Origin: an uncultured Ramlibacter sp.
GTDB taxonomy: Bacteria; Pseudomonadota; Gammaproteobacteria; Burkholderiales; Burkholderiaceae_C
Length of the DNA: 64,000 nt
Reading direction: 5' to 3'
Assembly (NCBI RefSeq): GCF_936925435.1
Contig: NZ_CAKZHQ010000051.1
Location: 1-64,000, forward strand
Below, in pieces: positions 53,403 through 61,282 of this stretch; positions within the stretch are counted from its first letter, which is position 1, and the number at the start of each line of letters is the position of its first letter. Both the position numbers and the translations under genes were made by a program. The notes under the pieces are model-generated. The model searched no databases. It was not told the origin of the DNA and saw only the letters and a program-made list of their open reading frames with translations.

Positions 53403-54635
53403 TTACTGCAGCAGGTCGTACAGCACCCGCGCCACCACCTTGGTGGCCTTGCGCAGATCTGCCAGGTCCAGGCGCTCGTCGGCGCGCTTGGCGTGCGACT
53501 CCAGCACGCTGCGCGGGCCCGAGCCATAGATCACGCCGGGGATGCCGGCCTCGCCGTACAGGCGCACGTCGGTGTACAGCGGCGTGCCCATGGCGGGGAT
53601 GGGCTGGCCGAACAGCTGTTCGCCGTGCTTCTGGATCGCATCGACCAGGGGCTTGTTGCCCGCCAGCGGCCGCATGGAGTTGGCCAACAGGATGCGTTTG
53701 ATGTCCACCGTGATGCCCTTGCATTGGGCGGCAGCATCGGCGATCACCTGGCGAATGGATTTCTCCACCTCCACCGGGTTTTCTTCCGGGATCATGCGGC
53801 GGTCCAGCTTGAACACCACCTTGCCGGGCACGACGTTGGTGTTGGTGCCGCCCTCGATGCGGCCCACGTTCAGATAGGGGTGCTGGATACCGGCGACATC
53901 CGATGTCACCTTCTTGTACAGCGCGTTCTGTGCGTACAAGGCATTGAGGATGGCGACGGCGCCCTGCAGCGCATCGACACCGGTGTCGGGGATGGCGGCA
54001 TGGGCCATCTTGCCGTGCACCGTCACCTCCATCTGCAGGCAGCCGTTGTGCGCCGTCACCACCTCGTAGCTGAAGCCAGCCGCCATCATCAGGTCTGGTT
54101 GGGTCAGCTTGTTCTTGAGCAGCCAGCCCGGGCCCATCTCGCCGCCGAACTCCTCGTCGTAGGTGAAGTGCAGTTCCACCGCGCCCTTGAGTTGGGCCTG
54201 CAGCGACTCCAGCGCGCGCACGGCGAAGCTGAAGCTGGCAAAGTCGCCCTTGCTCACCGCCGTGGCGCGGCCGTAGATCTTGCCGTCCACGATCTCGCCG
54301 CCATAGGGGTCATGGCTCCAGCCTTCACCCGGCGGCACCACGTCGCCGTGGGCGTTCAGGGCGATGGTGCGGCCTTCGCCGTATTTGCGGCGCACGATGA
54401 GGTTGGTGATGGACTCCAGGCCATAGGCCTGCACCTCGGCCCGCGGCACGGGATATTTTTCCGCCTCGAAGCCGAAGGCCTTGAGCAGTTCGGCCGTGCG
54501 CTCTGCATGCGGCGCGTTGTTGCCAGGTGGCGTGTCGGTGGGCACGCGCACCAGTTCCTGCAGGAAGCGCACTTCCTCATCGAAGTGGGCGTCGATCCAG
54601 GCGTCGAGCGTGGCGTAGGCTGTCATGTCGTTCAT
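53403..54635 (-). CDS. M20-family amidohydrolase (ArgE/DapE-like)
   Basis: A 410-residue zinc amidohydrolase: LNAHGDVVPPGEGW (first metal His/Asp) near residue 94, TYDEEFGG (catalytic and metal Glu) near 160, dimerisation domain in the middle (MEVTVHGKMAHAAIP, VGRIEGGTNTNVVPGKV), and the final metal His near ESHAKRADE. It overlaps the uraD-allC gene by 4 bases and so probably works on an intermediate of ureide breakdown, but its substrate (ureidoglycolate, an N-acyl or carbamoyl amino acid) cannot be set from sequence. Confidence 0.85.
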   Translation of the reverse strand: MNDMTAYATLDAWIDAHFDEEVRFLQELVRVPTDTPPGNNAPHAERTAELLKAFGFEAEKYPVPRAEVQAYGLESITNLIVRRKYGEGRTIALNAHGDVVPPGEGWSHDPYGGEIVDGKIYGRATAVSKGDFASFSFAVRALESLQAQLKGAVELHFTYDEEFGGEMGPGWLLKNKLTQPDLMMAAGFSYEVVTAHNGCLQMEVTVHGKMAHAAIPDTGVDALQGAVAILNALYAQNALYKKVTSDVAGIQHPYLNVGRIEGGTNTNVVPGKVVFKLDRRMIPEENPVEVEKSIRQVIADAAAQCKGITVDIKRILLANSMRPLAGNKPLVDAIQKHGEQLFGQPIPAMGTPLYTDVRLYGEAGIPGVIYGSGPRSVLESHAKRADERLDLADLRKATKVVARVLYDLLQ

Positions 54636-56419
54636 TGGGTTTCGGTCGCAAGCTGGTCCAGCAGGCCCAGGAAGGCCCGCACGCCCAGGGCTATGTCCTC
54701 GTTGGTCGTGCTTTCCAGCGGGTTGTGGCTGATGCCGGCGTTCTGGCCGCGTACGAAGAGCATGGCCTGGGGCATCACCTCGTGCAACTTCATGGCGTCG
54801 TGGCCGGCGCCGCTGGGCATGCGAAACAGCGGCACACCCAGGGCGTCCACCGCTTGTTCCCAGCGCTGCTGCCAGGCCGGCGCGCTGGGCGCCGCGGCGG
54901 CACGCATGGTCTGCTCCACTGTGTGGCGCACACCGCGGCGCTCGCAGATGGCCTGGAGTTGCGCCAGCACGTCGGCCACCATGGCGTCGCGCTGCGCGTC
55001 ATTGGGGGCGCGCAAATCGAGCGTGAAGACGCAGCGGCCCGGCACCACATTGGTGGAGCCGCCCGGCACGTTGAGGATGCCGATGGTGCCCACAGAGTCG
55101 CCGTCCTGCGCCGCGCGCTGCTCCACGTAGAGCGCCAGTTCGGCCACGGCCGCGGCGGCATCGCGGCGGCGGTTCATGGGCGTGGTGCCGGCGTGGCTGG
55201 CCATGCCGATCACCTCGCACAGGTAGCGCACGCCGCCATTGATGGAAGTGACGATGCCCAGCGGCAGGTCCAGCTCATTGAGCACCGGGCCCTGCTCGAT
55301 GTGGACCTCGACAAAGCCCAGGTAGTCGGAGGGGGTGCGCTGCAGGGCGTCAATGGCCTGCAGATCGGCCGGCAGGCCGGCATTCTTCATCGCATCGGCC
55401 ATGCTGATGCCGTCGACGTCTTTCTGTGTCAGCCAGTCGGGGTTGAAGCCGCCGATGAGCGCGCCCGAACCCAGAAAGGTGGCCTTGTAGCGCTGGCCTT
55501 CCTCTTCCGAGAAGCCCACCACCTCGATGCCGAAGGGCAGGCGCCGGCCGGCTTGCGCCAGGGCACGCACGCAGGCCATGGGCGTGAAAATGCCCAGGCG
55601 GCCGTCGTACTTGCCGCCGTTGCGCACAGTGTCGTAGTGCGAGCCTGTGAGCAGGCGTTTGGCGCCGGGGGAGGCTGCTTCGTAGCGGCCCACCACATTG
55701 CCCACGGCATCGATGTCCACCGTGTCGAAGCCGCAGTCCCGCATGTCCTGCGCAATGCGCGCTGCCGCTGCGCGGTGGGCGTCGGTCAGGTAGGTGACGG
55801 TGAGCTGGCCCAGCTCCTTGAAGCCGGGGTCGCTGAACTCGGCCAGGCTTTCCTGCCAGTCCCAGACCAGGTTGCCCAGCTCGGGCTGCACGCCGAACTT
55901 GTCGGCCAGGCGGATCTCGGCGATGCGGTGGATGTTGCGCAGGGCCTCGCCCAGCTCGAAGTCCGGATGGTGGTCCACGCGGCGCTCGAAGGTCTCGATG
56001 ATCTGCTGGCGCGTCAGGCCGCTGCCGCGCGGGCCACGCACCGCCAGGATGAAGGGGAAGCCAAAGCGTTCGTTGTAGGCGGCGTTGAGCTGCTGGATCT
56101 TGGCGAACTCCTGCGGCGTGCAGTCCGTCAGGCCGGCCTTGCCCTGTTCGTTGGTGGATTCGGCGGTCAGCGTTTTGCTGACCATGGCCTTGCCCGCCAG
56201 CTCGGGGTGGGCGCGGATCAGAGTGAGCTGCTTGTCGCGGCCGGCATCGGCCACCACGCGCGCCATGGCGTACTTGAGGTGGGCCAGGGAGCGGAAGGGC
56301 CGCTGCGCCATCGCGGCTGCGGCGATCCAGGGCGAATGCTCGTAGGTGCCGTCCAGCAGTTGTGCGGCGTCGGCGGCGCTGGCCGCGTTGAGTTGGTCCA
56401 GGGTGAGGGCCATGTGCAT
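54632..56419 (-). CDS. Fusion of OHCU decarboxylase (UraD) and allantoate amidohydrolase (AllC)
   Basis: A 595-residue two-domain enzyme. Residues 1 to about 168 are UraD: ANAASAADAAQLLDG-type start, RAHPELAGKAM (catalytic His) near 68, NEQGKAGL near 89, GFPFILAVRG near 120, making S-allantoin from OHCU. Residues about 180-595 are a zinc M20/HyuC-type allantoate amidohydrolase: GSHYDTVRNGGKYDG near 259, FSEEEGQRY near 303, VEVHIEQGPVLN near 370, PSGAGHDAMKL near 540. ATG 56419 shares one base with the puuE stop. Both steps lie on either side of PuuE in the pathway. Confidence 0.93.
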   Translation of the reverse strand: MHMALTLDQLNAASAADAAQLLDGTYEHSPWIAAAAMAQRPFRSLAHLKYAMARVVADAGRDKQLTLIRAHPELAGKAMVSKTLTAESTNEQGKAGLTDCTPQEFAKIQQLNAAYNERFGFPFILAVRGPRGSGLTRQQIIETFERRVDHHPDFELGEALRNIHRIAEIRLADKFGVQPELGNLVWDWQESLAEFSDPGFKELGQLTVTYLTDAHRAAAARIAQDMRDCGFDTVDIDAVGNVVGRYEAASPGAKRLLTGSHYDTVRNGGKYDGRLGIFTPMACVRALAQAGRRLPFGIEVVGFSEEEGQRYKATFLGSGALIGGFNPDWLTQKDVDGISMADAMKNAGLPADLQAIDALQRTPSDYLGFVEVHIEQGPVLNELDLPLGIVTSINGGVRYLCEVIGMASHAGTTPMNRRRDAAAAVAELALYVEQRAAQDGDSVGTIGILNVPGGSTNVVPGRCVFTLDLRAPNDAQRDAMVADVLAQLQAICERRGVRHTVEQTMRAAAAPSAPAWQQRWEQAVDALGVPLFRMPSGAGHDAMKLHEVMPQAMLFVRGQNAGISHNPLESTTNEDIALGVRAFLGLLDQLATETQ

Positions 56420-57354
56420 CAGCCTTGAAAAGGATGGGTCTGCTTCCAGTGGCGCGCGATGTCGATGCGGCGCGTGATCCAGACCTTGTCGTGCTTTTGC
56501 ACATGGTCCAGGAAGCGCTGCAGGGCGACGATGCGACCGGGCCGGCCCAGCAGGCGGCAGTGCATGCCGATGCTCAGCATCTTGGGCGCCTCTTTGCCTT
56601 CGGCATAAAGGGCATCGAAGCTGTCGCGCAGGTAGACGAAAAAGTCCTCGGCTTGCGCAAAGCCCTGGGGCAGGGAAAAGCGCATGTCGTTGGTGTCCAG
56701 GGTGTAGGGCACGATGAGTTGCGGCACAACGGCGCCGTCGGTCTTTTGCACCTTCATCCAGAAGGGCAGGTCGTCGCCGTAGTAGTCGCTGTCGTACTCG
56801 AAGCCGCCGTAGTCGGCCACCAGGCGGCGCGTGTTGGGGCTGTCGCGGCCGGTGTACCAGCCCAGGGGGCGCTCGCCCGTCATCTCTTGGATGATCTCCA
56901 TACCGACGCGCATGTGCTCGCGCTCCACTTCCTCGGGCAGGCCCTGGTAATGGATCCAGCGCCAGCCGTGGCAGGCGATTTCGTGGCCCAGCTCCTGGAA
57001 GGCGGCCGTCAGCTCGGGGTGGCGCTGCAAGGCCATGCTCACGCCGAACACCGTCAGCGGCAGCTGGCGCTTCTCGAACTCGCGCAGCAGGCGCCAGACG
57101 CCGGCGCGCGAGCCGTACTCATAGACGCCTTCCATGCTGATGTGGCGCGCCGGGTAGGTCGCCGGGTTGAACATCTCGGAGAGAAACTGCTCGGAACCGG
57201 CGTCGCCATGGAGCACGGCGTTCTCGCCGCCTTCCTCGTAGTTGAGGACGAACTGCAGGGCGATGCGGGCCTGGCCGGGCCATTGCGCGTGGGGCGGATT
57301 GCGGCCGTAGCCGACCAGGTCGCGCGGGTAGGGGGCTGTGCTGTCGTAGGTCAT
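56419..57354 (-). CDS. puuE: Allantoinase PuuE (polysaccharide-deacetylase fold)
   Basis: A 311-residue metal-independent-type allantoinase of the carbohydrate esterase 4 fold: YPRDLVGYGRNPPHAQWPG, LQFVLNYEEGGENAVLHGD, EIACHGWRWIHYQGL near residue 118, GWYTGRDSPNTRRL near 165. It opens allantoin to allantoate. First gene of puuE, uraD-allC, M20; the 85-bp gap to the gntR gene is filled by a dispersed repeat. Confidence 0.93.
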   Translation of the reverse strand: MTYDSTAPYPRDLVGYGRNPPHAQWPGQARIALQFVLNYEEGGENAVLHGDAGSEQFLSEMFNPATYPARHISMEGVYEYGSRAGVWRLLREFEKRQLPLTVFGVSMALQRHPELTAAFQELGHEIACHGWRWIHYQGLPEEVEREHMRVGMEIIQEMTGERPLGWYTGRDSPNTRRLVADYGGFEYDSDYYGDDLPFWMKVQKTDGAVVPQLIVPYTLDTNDMRFSLPQGFAQAEDFFVYLRDSFDALYAEGKEAPKMLSIGMHCRLLGRPGRIVALQRFLDHVQKHDKVWITRRIDIARHWKQTHPFQG

Positions 57355-57361
57355 GGTTCAG

Positions 57362-57436
57362 TGCCCGCCCGGCCGCCCGTAGGGCACTGAGGCCCCCTCG
57401 GGGGGCAGCGAACGGATGTGAGCGTGGGGGTCGTCA
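57362..57436. repeat. Dispersed intergenic repeat, family 2, copy B
   Basis: Inverted relative to the copy at 44736-44810. The shared blocks, read on the minus strand, are CCCCCACGCTC, TTCGCTGCCCCCC, GAGGG and GGGCGGCCGGGCGG. It fills almost the whole gntR-puuE gap. Confidence 0.6.
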
Positions 57437-57439
57437 TGT

Positions 57440-58102
57440 TCATGCGAGTGCCAGGGCGATGTCGTGGGTGGGCAGCTGGCGGTCGAAGGCCAGGCTCTGC
57501 TCCACATGCAAGAGGTGTTCCTCCATCAGGCGCACGGCACGCCCTTCGTCGCGGGCCGCCAGGGCCTTGACGATCTCCACGTGCTCCTCCTGCGAGTGGC
57601 GCGCTGCGCCGCCCGGCTGGTACATCAGGGTGATCAGGGAGGCGCGCGAGACCAGGTCCTTGAGGATCTGGGCCAGCACCTCGTTGCCCATGAGTTCGGC
57701 CATGCGCACGTGGAAGTCGCCCAGCAGTTCGACGCGCTCCGCAGCGTCCTGGCTGTCGACGGCGGCTTTTTCCAGGGCCACGTGCTCGCGCAGGGCGCGC
57801 AGGCGGGCCGGTGTCATCTCGCGCACGAAGGCGCGGGTCATTTCGGCTTCCAGCATGCGGCGCACTGCAAAGACCTGGCGCGCCTCTTGCACCGAGGGGG
57901 TGGAGACGAAGGCGCCGCGCGCCGGCTCCAGCGTCACCAGGCGGTTTTGCGCCAGCTGGAACAGGGCCTGGCGCACCAGGGTGCGCGAGACGCCAAAGTG
58001 GTCGGCCAGCTTCTGCTCGGCCAGCTTGCTGCCCGGCTGCAGCCTGTGCTCCACGATGGCCCGGGTGAGCGATTCGACGATGACGCTGGTGGAGGACTCC
58101 AT
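57440..58102 (-). CDS. GntR-family (FCD) regulator of purine/ureide degradation
   Basis: A 220-residue FadR-type regulator: winged HTH at residues 5-75 (LAEQKLADHFGVSRTLVRQALFQLAQNRLV) and an FCD helical effector domain (EARQVFAVRRMLEAEMTRAF, FHVRMAELMGNEVLAQIL with the metal-site Asp/His pattern). ATG 58102 gives the normal family start; an ATG at 58153 would lie across the operator. It lies between puuE and uraH, so it likely governs both directions. Confidence 0.9.
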   Translation of the reverse strand: MESSTSVIVESLTRAIVEHRLQPGSKLAEQKLADHFGVSRTLVRQALFQLAQNRLVTLEPARGAFVSTPSVQEARQVFAVRRMLEAEMTRAFVREMTPARLRALREHVALEKAAVDSQDAAERVELLGDFHVRMAELMGNEVLAQILKDLVSRASLITLMYQPGGAARHSQEEHVEIVKALAARDEGRAVRLMEEHLLHVEQSLAFDRQLPTHDIALALA

Positions 58103-58128
58103 GGCGGCATGATAGTCCTGAACGGGAA

Positions 58129-58142
58129 AAGTGTATACACTT
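58129..58142. promoter_or_regulatory. Palindromic operator between gntR and uraH
   Basis: AAGTGTATACACTT is a perfect 14-base palindrome located between the divergent gntR and uraH starts. TGTATACA-centred dyads are typical of FCD-type GntR binding sites. Likely autoregulatory and common to both promoters. Confidence 0.75.
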
Positions 58143-58167
58143 GTGTCCACCAAATACGGAGAAGACC

Positions 58168-58521
58168 ATGGGTTTGAGCACGCACGTCCTGGACACCATG
58201 CATGGAGCGCCGGCCGTCGGCATGACGGTGTCGCTCTACACCACGCAGGGCGAGGCCGCCACGCTGGTCAAGAGCTTTGTGCTCAACCAGGACGGGCGCA
58301 ACCCCGGCGGCCTGCTCTATGACAGCACCAGCCTGAAAACCGGCACCTACCGCCTGGTGTTCGATGTGGCGGCGTACTTCAAGGCCCGCGGCGTGGCCCT
58401 GCCCGAGCCCAACTTCCTCAACCGCGTCAGCCTGGACTTCGGCGTGGCCCACGCCGACCAGCACTACCACGTGCCCCTGCTGGTGAGCCCATGGGCCTAT
58501 TCGACTTACCGCGGCAGTTGA
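58168..58521 (+). CDS. uraH: 5-hydroxyisourate hydrolase (transthyretin-like)
   Basis: A 117-residue transthyretin-related enzyme: LSTHVLDTMHGAPAVGM with the catalytic His, the middle Arg in DGRNPGG, the His of ADQHYHVPLL, and the C-terminal tetrapeptide YRGS that defines the family. It converts 5-hydroxyisourate to OHCU. ATG 58168 follows a GGAGA site. Only 2 bases separate its stop from the convergent lipoprotein gene. Confidence 0.95.
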   Translation: MGLSTHVLDTMHGAPAVGMTVSLYTTQGEAATLVKSFVLNQDGRNPGGLLYDSTSLKTGTYRLVFDVAAYFKARGVALPEPNFLNRVSLDFGVAHADQHYHVPLLVSPWAYSTYRGS

Positions 58522-58523
58522 GA

Positions 58524-59021
58524 CTAGTCCTGCCCCTCGGTCAGGGTGTCCAGCTGGAACTTGCCGTTCTTGTGCCACAGCCAGGTGTCGGTGTAGACCA
58601 CCTTGCCCATGCGGGCCGGCACCGGGTAGGGCGCGGCGGCGCGGACGGTGCGCTCGATCTCGGCGATCACTTCCGGCGCGTGCTTGGGCGCGCGCATCCA
58701 GTTCAGGCTGCGCACCGCGCCGCGGTTGTCGATGTCCACCTGCAGCACGCCGATGGCATAGAGCATGGGCGGCAGCCGGCCCTGGTAGATGCGATCGCGG
58801 TTCAGCCCGTACAGGTGGGTGGCGGCGTCCTGGCGGTAGGCCTTGGGGTTGCCGGCGGCCGAGGCGCGTGTGCCAGTGATGGGGGTGGCGCCCGATTGCA
58901 CGGTCTCGGGCGAGGCCGTTGCGGCGGGCGGCGGCGCGGAGCTGCAGGCGGCCAGGATGGCGGCCATTGCGCTGCTCAGGGGCAGAGCCAGGCGGCGCAG
59001 TCTGGAAAGCTGTTGTTTCAA
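58524..59021 (-). CDS. Lipoprotein of unknown function
   Basis: A 165-residue protein with a signal ending in LAAC near residue 26, a Ser/Pro/Ala-rich linker, and a C-terminal domain of about 100 residues (RLPPMLYAIGVLQVDIDNRGAVRSLNW, KVVYTDTWLWHKNGKFQL) that looks like a TonB-C-type beta/alpha fold. A TTG start at 59021 is favoured because GGAG lies 8 bases before it; an ATG at 59066 has no ribosome site. Function unknown. Confidence 0.65.
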   Translation of the reverse strand: MKQQLSRLRRLALPLSSAMAAILAACSSAPPPAATASPETVQSGATPITGTRASAAGNPKAYRQDAATHLYGLNRDRIYQGRLPPMLYAIGVLQVDIDNRGAVRSLNWMRAPKHAPEVIAEIERTVRAAAPYPVPARMGKVVYTDTWLWHKNGKFQLDTLTEGQD

Positions 59022-59145
59022 GGTTTTGTCTCCAATCGTGGGCGGATCGCCGCAAGGCTGATCCATTCAACGGCATTGAGCATACTGTGATGACAGCGTT
59101 TACAAAAGAATCCGCCGCTTGCGTCCGCTTGCGCGATTCCCCGCC

Positions 59146-59958
59146 ATGTCCATGAAAGATTTCACAAGCCGCCTGGCCCGCTCCGATGCCGTGCTGGTGC
59201 AGGTGGCCGCCACCCAGGGCTCGGTGCCGCGCGAGGCCGGCGCCTGGATGGCCGTGTTTGCCGATGCGGTGGCCGGCACCATCGGCGGCGGCCAGCTGGA
59301 ACACGAGGCCATCGCCCAGGCGCGGCGCCGCCTGGCCGGCGACCAGGCAGGGCAGGGCGAGGAGGCGTTGCAGCGCTATCCCCTGGGCCCCAGCCTGGGC
59401 CAGTGCTGCGGCGGCGTGGTGCAGCTGCGCTACCGTCGCGTCACGGCCGCTGACCTGCCGTCCCTGCGCCAGGAGCTGGCCACGCCGGCCGTGCCCCTGG
59501 CCCTGTTCGGCGGGGGTCATGTGGGCAAGGCCCTGGTCCGCGTCCTGGGCCAGCTGCCCTTTGCCGTGACCTGGATCGACAGCCGCGACGAGATCTTCCC
59601 GACCGAGCTGCCCGACAACGTGGCCTGCGAGCATTCCGACCCGGTGCAGGCAGCGGTTGCCGGCCTGGCGCCCGGCTCTCGGGTCCTGGTCATGAGCTTC
59701 AGTCATGCCGAGGATCTGGACGTGGTGGCGGCCTGCCTGCAGCGCCAGCGCGCGCATGCCGACCTGCCTTTCATCGGCCTGATCGGCAGCCAGACCAAGT
59801 GGGCCACCTTCCGCCACCGGCTGGAGGCACGCGGCTTCAGCGCCGAAGAACTGGCCCATGTGACCTGCCCGATCGGCCTGGCCGGTATCACGGGCAAGCA
59901 GCCCGAGGTGATCGCCGTCAGCGTGGCGGCACAGCTTTTGCATACACTCTCGCTCTAG
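59146..59958 (+). CDS. xdhC: Xanthine dehydrogenase accessory protein XdhC
   Basis: A 270-residue XdhC/CoxI chaperone that binds molybdenum cofactor, has it sulphurated and inserts it into xanthine dehydrogenase. Family marks: TQGSVPREAGAWM near residue 22, GGGQLEHEAI near 47, GQCCGGVVQL near 86 (cofactor-binding cysteines), FGGGHVGKAL near 122, IGLIGSQTKW near 212. The dehydrogenase subunits xdhA/xdhB are not in the window. It precedes puuD on the same strand. Confidence 0.92.
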   Translation: MSMKDFTSRLARSDAVLVQVAATQGSVPREAGAWMAVFADAVAGTIGGGQLEHEAIAQARRRLAGDQAGQGEEALQRYPLGPSLGQCCGGVVQLRYRRVTAADLPSLRQELATPAVPLALFGGGHVGKALVRVLGQLPFAVTWIDSRDEIFPTELPDNVACEHSDPVQAAVAGLAPGSRVLVMSFSHAEDLDVVAACLQRQRAHADLPFIGLIGSQTKWATFRHRLEARGFSAEELAHVTCPIGLAGITGKQPEVIAVSVAAQLLHTLSL

Positions 59959-60057
59959 ACATCAGGCCGCAGCGGCGCCGGGCTTTCCAGCCCTTGGTTC
60001 GCGGCCCCATCTGCTCAGAGCGCCCGCGGTGGTGAGCAGGCCCCGAAAGATTGAGAC

Positions 60058-61275
60058 ATGGAAAGCTATCTTCTCGACTGGGCCAACCTGCTGCTGCGCT
60101 GGGTCCACGTCATCACCGCCATCGCCTGGGTCGGCTCCTCGTTCTACTTCGTCTTCCTGGACAGCAGCCTGACGCCGCCGGTCGATGAAGACCTGAAAAA
60201 GCAGGGCGTCAGCGGCGAGCTCTGGGCGGTGCACGGCGGCGGCTTCTACCACCCGGTCAAGTTCGCGGTCAAGCCGCCCGAGCTGCCCCAACACCTGCAC
60301 TGGTTTTACTGGGAGAGCTATTCCACCTGGCTGTCGGGCTTTGCCCTGTTCACGGCCTCCTACATCTGGAACGCCGGCAGCTACCTGGTCGACAAGTCGC
60401 TGATGAACTGGTCGCCCGGCGCGGCCATCAGCGTGGCCCTGGCCTTCTTCGTGGTGTTCTGGATGCTCTACGACGCCATCTGCCAGTTTTTCGCCCAGCG
60501 CAAGAACGGCGAGGCCATCGTCGGCGCGCTGGTGCTGCTCCTGGTCTGCGTCGCCTCGTGGCTGGCCTGCCACTGGTTTGCCGGCCGCGCCGCCTTCCTG
60601 CTGGTGGGCGCCATGATCGCCACCTCCATGAGCGCCAACGTCTTTTTCTGGATCATCCCGGGCCAGAAAAAGGTGATCGCATCGATCAGGGCCGGCGAGC
60701 CGGTGGACCCGGTCCATGGCCAGCGCGGCAAGCAGCGCAGCGTGCACAACACCTACTTCACGCTGCCGGTGCTGTTTGCCATGCTGAGCAACCACTACAG
60801 CTTCACCTGGAGCCATCCGCACAACTGGCTGGTGCTGATCCTGATGATGTTCGCCGGCGCCGCCATCCGCCAGTTCTTCGTCATGCGCCACGGCCACAAG
60901 CTGGGGCGCAACGGCAACCCGCTGCCCTACGCTCTGGTGGGCATTGCGGTGATCATCGCCACCATCGTCTGGCTCAAGCCTTCCGCTCCTGATTCAATAG
61001 CATCTCAGGTCCAATCCACGGGGGCTGGAGCCGAATCCGGCTTCAAATCCGTGCAAACGGTGCTGGAGCAGCGCTGCTATGCCTGCCATGGCGCCCAGGT
61101 GCAGATGAAGAACCTGCGGCTGGACTCGCCGGCCCTGGCCAAGCAGCACGCCCAGAACATCTACCAGCAGGCCGTGGTCACCAAGGTCATGCCGCTGAAC
61201 AACGCCACCGGCATCACCGACGCCGAGCGCGCCGTGATCGGCCGCTGGTTCCAGGCCGGCGCCTCGCTGGACTGA
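60058..61275 (+). CDS. puuD: Membrane urate oxidase with cytochrome c domain (PuuD)
   Basis: A 405-residue PuuD: about eight helices in the urate hydroxylase domain (NLLLRWVHVITAIAWVGSSFYFV with haem-type His, HGGGFYHPVKF, HLHWFYWESYSTWLSG, NTYFTLPVLFAMLSNHY) and a C-terminal cytochrome c domain with CYACH at residues 340-344 and a probable Met ligand in KVMPLNN. It oxidises urate to 5-hydroxyisourate and passes electrons to the respiratory chain. The linker at residues about 308-330 (SAPDSIASQVQS) is low-complexity and may come from a short intergenic-type repeat. Confidence 0.94.
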   Translation: MESYLLDWANLLLRWVHVITAIAWVGSSFYFVFLDSSLTPPVDEDLKKQGVSGELWAVHGGGFYHPVKFAVKPPELPQHLHWFYWESYSTWLSGFALFTASYIWNAGSYLVDKSLMNWSPGAAISVALAFFVVFWMLYDAICQFFAQRKNGEAIVGALVLLLVCVASWLACHWFAGRAAFLLVGAMIATSMSANVFFWIIPGQKKVIASIRAGEPVDPVHGQRGKQRSVHNTYFTLPVLFAMLSNHYSFTWSHPHNWLVLILMMFAGAAIRQFFVMRHGHKLGRNGNPLPYALVGIAVIIATIVWLKPSAPDSIASQVQSTGAGAESGFKSVQTVLEQRCYACHGAQVQMKNLRLDSPALAKQHAQNIYQQAVVTKVMPLNNATGITDAERAVIGRWFQAGASLD

Positions 61276-61282
61276 GGCCGCC

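Noticed and set aside
57934-59943. 669-codon minus-strand open frame across uraH and xdhC
   Set aside because: It runs through four genes in other frames and has no motif; uraH, the lipoprotein and xdhC are clear.
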